Shown one piece after another: positions 14,975-21,013 of a stretch of 21,013 nucleotides of DNA (position 1 is the first letter of the stretch; every line of letters starts with the position of its first letter). Source of the stretch: Fidelibacterota bacterium (GTDB taxonomy: Bacteria > Fidelibacterota > Marinisomatia > SCGC-AAA003-L08 > D37C17). The position numbers and the translations under genes were made by a program. The stretch spans positions 1-21,013 of the forward strand of contig JABHHG010000028.1 in assembly GCA_018671635.1 (NCBI GenBank). The letters run 5' to 3'. The notes beneath the pieces were generated by a model. The model saw only the letters and a list, made by a program, of their open reading frames with translations. It made no database searches and was not told the DNA's origin.

Positions 14975-17364
14975 TGTTAAAAATTCTTCCACTTATAATA
15001 TTTCTTATGAATTGTGCTGATTCACCTCCCGTAAAGGAAAGAGGAGTGGTTCCCACGGTCAAATTACTACGGGGTGAATGGAGTGGAGTGGATATCTCAA
15101 ATTATTTTATTATTGGTGACAATTCAATTCATGTGGAGGAAGACTCTCGATTTGAGTTTAAAGTATCAAATGATAGTTTATGGATTAAAGCACACCAAGG
15201 TGCAAGGGGATACTCTCCAATTTCATTCAATATTGGAGAGAATCAATATACATTAATGTCTCAAATAGAAAACGTTCATTATTATAATTTCAATTACATG
15301 TTTGAAGACATTAGTCAATATGGTTCTCAATTGGATACAAATAAAGTATTTGTAATGGGGAACTTTAATAATTGGAGTAGAATCTCCCATCCCTTAAAAT
15401 TTAATGGATTAAATTGGGAGCTCACATTACCATTTCCACCCGGAGATTATGAGTATAAATTTGTGGTTAATGGTGAAGAAGTTTTAGATTCAAATAATAC
15501 ATTTTCAAAACCGAATGGCCTAGGCGGGTTTAATTCTATATTTGAAGTTACAAGTTCAATGATTGATGAAGCCTGCATATTCAAACATAGTTGGCAAAAA
15601 GATTTAAGAGAATTACGGTTTACAGGATGTGGCTATAAAACTCATTATGCTACATTAGATTATCAAGTTTTACTTAATAATAGATTATTAGATTCGACTT
15701 TATGGCATTGGAAATATGATGATAAAGTAAAATCTAAATTATTCTCAATGAATATAAATCAACTTGGAGATGGTCTTCTAAGAATTTATATAAATCAAAG
15801 TCGGGGTGGTATTTATTTAGAGAATCAAACCATTATCAAAAAGGGTAAACCACTTACCCCTGAAGTAGATAAAAATAACTCCCATTTCAAAGTATTGTAT
15901 TCGTTGATGGTGGATAGATTTAATAATGGGAATAGTGAAAACGATAATCCTATAAATGACTCAGAAGTACATCCCCTTGCCAACTATCATGGTGGTGATA
16001 TTGTAGGTATAACCCAAAAAATTAAAGAGGGGTACTTTTCAAATTTAGGGATTAATACAATTTGGATGAGCCCCATTATGCAAGGGCCAGATACATCATT
16101 TACTGAGTCTGTTCCTCCCCATCGAAAATATACGGGTTACCATGGCTATTGGCCCGTGGATAGTCGAAAAGTGGACCCCAGGTTTGGAACTGGTGAAGAG
16201 CTTAAAGAAATGATTGAGATTGCCCATGAATTTGGAATAACGGTACTCTTAGATTTCGTCTCTAACCATACCCATGAAGACCATCACTATTTTATTGAAC
16301 ATCCTGAATGGTATGGAAATGTTGAACTCGAAGATGGCACGCCGAATATTAGAAATTGGTCTGATGAAACCATGCTGACCACATGGTTTGATACATTTTT
16401 ACCCACTTTTGATTATGAAAATAATGAGGATGCTATTGATCACGTTGTGGATGATGCCATTTTTTGGATTACCCAGTATGGATTTGATGGATTTCGTCAA
16501 GATGCCACGAAACATGTTCCACATACATTTTGGAAAAAGTTAAGATCTCGATTGGATGAAGAATTTCCAGAAAAAGATATTTTTCAAATAGGAGAAACCT
16601 TTGGAAGCGATGAGCTCATTCAATCTTATGTGAATCCAGGTGAGTTAGATTCTCAATTTAACTTTTCAAATTATTTCAGTTTACGTGAATATTTTTCATC
16701 TGTAAACTCAATTGATTTAAATCAGTTGACGCGTGGTATAAATCAGAATTTAGTCAAATATGCTCCCATCAATCTCATGGGGAATATAACCAGCAGTCAT
16801 GACCAAGTGAGATTTATGGCATTGGCAGATGGCCAAATTAGAATGGATGAAAATGGAGTAGAGCGTTCATACACTGATTTACCAATTGAGGTGAATTATC
16901 CAGAAAGTTATGACCGCCATTTTATGTTTACCGCCATGAATATGCTGCTCCCGGGAATTCCGGTGATTTATTATGGTGAGGAGTATGGCCAAATTGGTGC
17001 CAATGACCCGGGAAACAGAACGGATATGCAGTTTAAAAATGAATGGAATACAGATGAGAGAAAGCTGTATGAAAAAGTTCGAATGATTTCTCATGCACGG
17101 CAGAAATTTCCATCAATGGCATTAGGTGATTTATTAGTTATTTATAATGTAAATAATGTACTTATAATCAAGAAGCAATACTTTGATGATGAGAGTATTT
17201 ATATATTCAATTTGTCTGATGAAAACAAAAATTTAAGTAGAATCCCCAATAAAGATAGTAAGTGGAATTCCATGTTAGATAGGTCTGTATTAATTGTAGA
17301 AAAAGGTAAAGCTTCTCTCAATTTATCTCCTTATGAAACAAGGGCATATTATCTAGGTGATTAA
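14974..17364 (+). CDS. GH13 alpha-amylase-type lipoprotein with internal CBM48 domain
   Basis: This 796-residue lipoprotein has a signal ending FLMNC (Cys14). An unassigned domain (about 20-118) leads to a CBM48/AMPK-type glycogen-binding domain at about 120-195 (VFVMGNFNNWS at 125-135; GDYEYKFVVNG at 157-167). A second beta-rich linker domain (about 195-300) precedes the GH13 barrel. Catalytic regions are DFVSNHT (427-433), GFRQDATKH with nucleophile D510, IGETFG with acid/base E541, and SSHDQ with D610. A GDIVGI motif and a tail ending in ETRAYYLGD complete a neopullulanase/cyclomaltodextrinase-like layout. It likely acts at the membrane or cell surface on alpha-1,4 glucan. It is longer than most relatives because of the N-terminal domains. 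It overlaps the next gene by 8 bases. Confidence 0.88.
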   Translation: MLKILPLIIFLMNCADSPPVKERGVVPTVKLLRGEWSGVDISNYFIIGDNSIHVEEDSRFEFKVSNDSLWIKAHQGARGYSPISFNIGENQYTLMSQIENVHYYNFNYMFEDISQYGSQLDTNKVFVMGNFNNWSRISHPLKFNGLNWELTLPFPPGDYEYKFVVNGEEVLDSNNTFSKPNGLGGFNSIFEVTSSMIDEACIFKHSWQKDLRELRFTGCGYKTHYATLDYQVLLNNRLLDSTLWHWKYDDKVKSKLFSMNINQLGDGLLRIYINQSRGGIYLENQTIIKKGKPLTPEVDKNNSHFKVLYSLMVDRFNNGNSENDNPINDSEVHPLANYHGGDIVGITQKIKEGYFSNLGINTIWMSPIMQGPDTSFTESVPPHRKYTGYHGYWPVDSRKVDPRFGTGEELKEMIEIAHEFGITVLLDFVSNHTHEDHHYFIEHPEWYGNVELEDGTPNIRNWSDETMLTTWFDTFLPTFDYENNEDAIDHVVDDAIFWITQYGFDGFRQDATKHVPHTFWKKLRSRLDEEFPEKDIFQIGETFGSDELIQSYVNPGELDSQFNFSNYFSLREYFSSVNSIDLNQLTRGINQNLVKYAPINLMGNITSSHDQVRFMALADGQIRMDENGVERSYTDLPIEVNYPESYDRHFMFTAMNMLLPGIPVIYYGEEYGQIGANDPGNRTDMQFKNEWNTDERKLYEKVRMISHARQKFPSMALGDLLVIYNVNNVLIIKKQYFDDESIYIFNLSDENKNLSRIPNKDSKWNSMLDRSVLIVEKGKASLNLSPYETRAYYLGD

Positions 17365-19144
17365 ATTTTTCTCTATCATAATTATACTTTTATTTACTGG
17401 ATGCATTGAAAAAAAATATTCAACATCCTGGCAAGAAGATGCAATTTGGTATCAAATTTTTCCAGAACGTTTTTATAATGGGGATGTTTCTAATGATCCA
17501 ATCCTGGAATCTTTAAAAGGTACATGGCCCTATGAAGTCCAGGAATCATGGTCAGTTATGCCATGGACTTCTGAATGGTATAAATTCCAACCTTGGGAAA
17601 AACAAAATGGGAGAGATTTTTATTATAATGCACAACTTCGGCGGTATGGTGGGGACATTCAAGGTATCATTGAAAAGTTAGATTACCTTGAAAACTTAGG
17701 AATCAATGCCATTTATTTGAATCCTATTTTTGAGTCACCATCAGCCCATAAATATGGCGCAAAATACTATCATCATATTGACAATAATTTTGGACCCAAC
17801 CCTAAACATGATGAAACAATTTGGGAGAGTGAAAATCCGGCTGACCCAAATACGTGGCAATGGACATCCGCTGATTCACTCTTTTTAAAATTAATAAAAG
17901 AAGTACATCATCGAGATATGCATATCATTATTGATGGTGTATTTAATCATGTGGGAATTCCATTTTGGGCATTAGAAGATGTGCGAGAGAATGGTGAGAG
18001 AAGCAGATATGCCTCATGGTTTCATATCACTTCATGGGATGACCCCACCACAGAAGCAGACGAATTTGATTATAGCGGGTGGTTTGGATTTAAAGATTTA
18101 CCTGAATTATCAGAAGATGAGCATGGGCTCATTCCTCCTATTCAAGACCATTTACATGCAGTTGTGAAACGGTGGATGGACCCCAATGGTGATGGTGACC
18201 CTTCGGATGGAATTGATGGTTGGCGATTAGATGTGGCTGAAACTGTGAATATTGAGTTTTGGAAAATCTTCAGAACATGGGTGGATGAAATAAATCCAAA
18301 TGCATATTTAACGGGTGAAGTTTGGTGGGAAAATTATTTCGACAATATTATGATTGATGCCTCGCCATGGCTTGAAGGGGATGCTTTTCATTCAGTGATG
18401 AATTATCGTTTTGCTGATGCCATATTTAAATTTTTTATTGATGATAAAAATAAGATTTCCACAGAAAAATTTGGTGAATACTTGAACTTTGTCATTGAGG
18501 ACTATGGATTTGAAACCTTCTCAAAAATTCAAAATTTATTGGGAAGTCATGACACTGAACGGATTGCATCCGCATGTGCAAATCCAGATCGATGGATAGA
18601 TCACGCTAATAATCTAAATTATAATCCTGAGTTTAATATTCGTAAACCCAATCAAACTGAATATGAGTTACAAAAACAAATTATCACATTCCAATTTATG
18701 TTTCCTGGGACACCTTATATTTTTTATGGTGATGAAGTGGGAATGTGGGGAGCCGATGACCCAGATAGTCGTAAGCCCATGATTTGGCCAGAATTTCAAT
18801 ATGAAAATGAAAGCGTTGACCCCTTTGGGAATATTCGAAAATCTGATAATGTATCGGTGAACCAAAATTTATTTACACATTATCAAATACTCATTCAACT
18901 TCGTAAAAAATATTCGGCTCTTAGACGGGGAAATTATGAGATGTTATATGCTGAAAATGAAATTTTTGCATTTTCTCGAAAACACAAAAAAGAGCAGATC
19001 ATTTCTATTTTTAATGCATCAAATTTCCATCAAGAATTTAGCATAGATTCCCTTAATTTAGATGGCGAATCCCAATCGATTTTACTCTTGGGATCACAGG
19101 GCAGTTTACCTCCACATTCATACAGTATTTATGAAATTAAATAA
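17357..19144 (+). CDS. GH13 neopullulanase/alpha-amylase-like lipoprotein
   Basis: This 595-residue lipoprotein uses a GTG start at 17357, overlapping the previous stop by 8 bases. The next in-frame Met is at residue 68, which would lose both signal and barrel start. The signal ends FTGC (Cys16), a near-ideal lipobox, followed directly by the catalytic domain at AIWYQIFPERF. GH13 regions are DGVFNHV (193-199), GWRLDVAE with nucleophile D292, TGEVWWE with acid/base E321, and LGSHDTER with D399. A PNGDGDPSDG loop just before region II is a calcium-loop-like feature common in neopullulanase relatives. No CBM or N-terminal domain is seen, unlike the preceding enzyme. It probably degrades maltodextrins released by its neighbours; exact specificity cannot be read from sequence. 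Confidence 0.89.
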   Translation: MIKFFSIIIILLFTGCIEKKYSTSWQEDAIWYQIFPERFYNGDVSNDPILESLKGTWPYEVQESWSVMPWTSEWYKFQPWEKQNGRDFYYNAQLRRYGGDIQGIIEKLDYLENLGINAIYLNPIFESPSAHKYGAKYYHHIDNNFGPNPKHDETIWESENPADPNTWQWTSADSLFLKLIKEVHHRDMHIIIDGVFNHVGIPFWALEDVRENGERSRYASWFHITSWDDPTTEADEFDYSGWFGFKDLPELSEDEHGLIPPIQDHLHAVVKRWMDPNGDGDPSDGIDGWRLDVAETVNIEFWKIFRTWVDEINPNAYLTGEVWWENYFDNIMIDASPWLEGDAFHSVMNYRFADAIFKFFIDDKNKISTEKFGEYLNFVIEDYGFETFSKIQNLLGSHDTERIASACANPDRWIDHANNLNYNPEFNIRKPNQTEYELQKQIITFQFMFPGTPYIFYGDEVGMWGADDPDSRKPMIWPEFQYENESVDPFGNIRKSDNVSVNQNLFTHYQILIQLRKKYSALRRGNYEMLYAENEIFAFSRKHKKEQIISIFNASNFHQEFSIDSLNLDGESQSILLLGSQGSLPPHSYSIYEIK

Positions 19145-20339
19145 TTTAATTATCATCACATTTTTGATTATTTCTGCATGCAGTTCGCATGAGGATTCTA
19201 ACCCCATCCTCGCCAAAATAGATGGTGAACCCATCTATCTGAATGATTTTATGCACAAGTATAATGCATTTCTTCAAACTACTGGAATTGAAGACAACCT
19301 TCTTTTTAGGGCCAAATTTTTAGATGGTGATATTGATAGAGAAATTCTTTTGGAAAAAGCAGCTTCAATGGATGTTTTAGCCCTTCCTCAAATTCAAAAA
19401 GAAGTTCGAATTATCAAAAATCAAATTATGCTTAACCATTTTAATGAAAAAGAAATTTTTGATAAAATTGCTATTCAAGATTCAGATTTACGAGCGGCAT
19501 TTCAGCAAAGTAAAACCCAAATTCATGCGCGTCATTTATTTTCAAAATCCATAGAAGGGGCGAATCAACTTAAGCAGAAATTAGAAAATGGCGAATCATT
19601 TGAATCGTTGGCTGAATTAGTATTTCAAGATTCGGTGCTAAATAGTAATGGCGGTGATATTGGCTATTTTACATTCAATGAAATGGATCCCAATTTTGAG
19701 GTGGCAGCATTTTCGTTAAAAGATGGAGAAATTTCTGCACCGGTAAAAACGAAGAATGGCTATAGCATTATTCAAGTTATTGACCGATGGATTGAACCTC
19801 TCATTACAGAGCAGGATTATCAATTACATAAGGAGGGTTTTGTACAAATTCTCAAATCAAGAAAACGACGAAATGCAGTAACTGAGTACACTCAATCTAT
19901 AAAAGATAATTTGGGCCTAAAATTAACGGCCAATCAGTTGCAATCTATTTTACATAATTTAAGTTCTATTGCCAATGGGAATTTGGAAAAAGTTAAGGAT
20001 TATCCAGAGTTTGATGTGATTACACAAATTTCTGAAATATCAGAAAAGCAACGTGCACGAGTAAATTCTATTGAGGATTTGAGCGACTTACTTTTAGGAA
20101 TTAAAGTGAGAAATGAAATTCTAAACAGAGTGAATGAATGTGATTGGTTCAGTCAAATTGAAATCCAAAATGAGATTCAATCAAAAACGGATGATGCCCT
20201 TTTGTCACATGTGGTAGAATTATTAATCCATAATGAAGATTTGACTGAAAATAAATTTCAAGTATTGATGGAAAATTTACGAAAAAATAAAATTATCAAT
20301 ATTAATAATGAATTATTGAAGCGATTTGTGTTAGCATGA
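19131..20339 (+). CDS. Parvulin-type (PpiC/SurA-like) peptidyl-prolyl isomerase lipoprotein
   Basis: This is a 402-residue periplasmic foldase. I choose ATG 19131 over an upstream in-frame ATG at 19062, because 19131 opens directly into a signal peptide with lipobox ISAC (Cys17) and gives a 14-base overlap with the preceding gene rather than 83. After ILAKIDGEPIYLNDF, the usual opening of SurA/PrsA N-terminal chaperone domains, a helical region leads to the PPIC domain at about 131-220: HARHLFSK, GESFESLAEL, NGGDIGYFTFNEM, FEVAAFSLKDGEIS, TKNGYSIIQV. The C-terminal ~180 residues are helical and unassigned. SurA-like proteins chaperone outer-membrane barrels, which fits the receptor gene that follows and overlaps its stop (ATGA). 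Catalytic activity is not certain. Confidence 0.88.
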   Translation: MKLNNLIIITFLIISACSSHEDSNPILAKIDGEPIYLNDFMHKYNAFLQTTGIEDNLLFRAKFLDGDIDREILLEKAASMDVLALPQIQKEVRIIKNQIMLNHFNEKEIFDKIAIQDSDLRAAFQQSKTQIHARHLFSKSIEGANQLKQKLENGESFESLAELVFQDSVLNSNGGDIGYFTFNEMDPNFEVAAFSLKDGEISAPVKTKNGYSIIQVIDRWIEPLITEQDYQLHKEGFVQILKSRKRRNAVTEYTQSIKDNLGLKLTANQLQSILHNLSSIANGNLEKVKDYPEFDVITQISEISEKQRARVNSIEDLSDLLLGIKVRNEILNRVNECDWFSQIEIQNEIQSKTDDALLSHVVELLIHNEDLTENKFQVLMENLRKNKIININNELLKRFVLA

Positions 20340-21013
20340 TTCGAATTTTAATTTCATTAATTTTTACATCAGTTATATTTTCGGGTACTACCGGAAAGTT
20401 AACTGGCCATGTAACCGATACCAATACTGGTGAAGCATTAATAGGATGCAATATATTGATTCCCAATGCAAGTACAGGAGCTGCCACAGATATAAATGGT
20501 GATTATATCATTCTCAATATTTCTCCTGGAGGTTATGATATTAAAGTTACCATGATTGGGTATGCTGACGTGATTTTTGAGAATGTAACTTTCTCTATAG
20601 ATCAGACGACTCGATTAAATATTCAATTGAATGTGGAGGCCATTGAGGGTGAGGCCATAATTGTACAAAGTCGAAAAATGATTCATGCCGATATTACTAA
20701 TACTGAAGCCCGAATTACCGCAGAAGAATTAGAGGTGATGCCCGTAACTGATATCCACGATGTGATAAAATTACAAGGTGGAGTTACGCAAGATGCCAAT
20801 GGTGGAATCCATATTCGGGGTGGCCGAAGCAGTGAAGTAGTATATATGGTAGATGGGGTTTCTATGACCGATGCCTATGATGGTGGGATTTCGGTGGCGG
20901 TGGAAAATAGTAATATTAAAGAATTGCAAGTTATTAGTGGCACATTTAATGCTGAGTATGGGCGTGCAATGTCAGGCATTATTAATATGGTAACAAAAGA
21001 TGGTGGAAATAAT
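20336..21013 (+). CDS. TonB-dependent receptor, N-terminal part (runs off window)
   Basis: The first 226 codons of an outer-membrane TonB-dependent receptor; the frame is open to the window end. The ATG overlaps the stop of the foldase gene. A signal peptide covers about residues 1-18. Residues 20-100 are a CarboxypepD_reg-like beta-sandwich (KLTGHVTDTNTGEALIGCNI, then ATDINGDYIILNISPGGYDI and IGY). Residues 115-226 are the plug domain: PVTDIHDVIKLQGGV, HIRGGRSSEVVYMVDGVSM, then NAEYGRAMSGIINMVTK. This order is typical of FCB-group receptors. A substrate cannot be read; its place after three amylases suggests glucan oligosaccharides. No SusD-like gene is inside the window, and the plug is not the classical SusC type as far as I can tell. 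Confidence 0.9.
   Translation, partial: MIRILISLIFTSVIFSGTTGKLTGHVTDTNTGEALIGCNILIPNASTGAATDINGDYIILNISPGGYDIKVTMIGYADVIFENVTFSIDQTTRLNIQLNVEAIEGEAIIVQSRKMIHADITNTEARITAEELEVMPVTDIHDVIKLQGGVTQDANGGIHIRGGRSSEVVYMVDGVSMTDAYDGGISVAVENSNIKELQVISGTFNAEYGRAMSGIINMVTKDGGNN

Noticed and set aside
19062..19130. Upstream ATG for the parvulin lipoprotein
   Set aside because: It would add 23 residues with charges and aromatics before a perfect lipoprotein signal; 19131 is the better start.
20336..21013. Calling the receptor SusC
   Set aside because: Only the N-terminal third is visible, the plug motifs are of a general FCB TonB-dependent type, and no SusD partner lies in the window.
1..21013. tRNA/rRNA genes, insertion sequences, phage genes, CRISPR arrays
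   Set aside because: Nearly all sequence is accounted for by overlapping plus-strand protein genes; no transposase, integrase or spaced direct repeats were seen.

Overview
The window is about 21 kb of AT-rich, very densely packed DNA with every gene on the plus strand. Most neighbours overlap by 1 to 14 bases or abut directly, and no tRNA, rRNA, mobile element or CRISPR array is visible. Gene content points to a Gram-negative bacterium of the Fibrobacterota-Chlorobiota-Bacteroidota (FCB) superphylum: a SprA/Sov-type type IX secretion (T9SS) translocon, a protein with a T9SS type A sorting tail, PorV/PorQ-type barrels, several lipoproteins and a TonB-dependent receptor with a carboxypeptidase-regulatory-like domain. 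The cysteine-containing inserts and Asp-rich calcium-loop-like motifs remind me of Candidatus Marinimicrobia (SAR406). That placement is an impression, not a proof.

Region 1 (1-11721) is a T9SS and cell-envelope block. It starts inside sprA (5' end outside the window). Next come a zinc glutaminyl-cyclase-like M28 enzyme, prmA (ribosomal protein L11 methyltransferase), a Cys-tailed lipoprotein and a beta-propeller-like T9SS cargo. Two tandem PorV/PorQ-like outer-membrane barrels and a divergent polysaccharide deacetylase follow. Translocon, likely cargo and likely shuttle/attachment barrels therefore sit in one transcription unit.

Region 2 (11722-11802) is the only sizeable gap. It holds a plausible promoter overlapped by an inverted repeat. 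A second, perfect 8-bp inverted repeat has a right arm that covers the ribosome binding site of the next gene.

Region 3 (11803-21013) looks like an alpha-glucan use operon. It opens with a 101-residue protein that looks like GAPDH with its middle removed: the first ~43 residues (start of the NAD fold) are joined in frame to the last ~55, and the catalytic domain is missing. A 33-residue single-membrane-segment protein overlaps its end, followed by a TrmB-family sugar-type regulator. Three different GH13 enzymes follow (a pullulanase-like debranching enzyme, a CBM48-bearing amylase lipoprotein and a neopullulanase-like lipoprotein). The block ends with a lipoprotein parvulin foldase and the start of a TonB-dependent receptor. 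The likely logic is that starch or glycogen-like polymers are cut at the surface and in the periplasm, the receptor imports oligosaccharides or serves another outer-membrane uptake role, and the TrmB protein regulates. The mini-GAPDH plus membrane microprotein at the operon head is the least explained and most interesting part.
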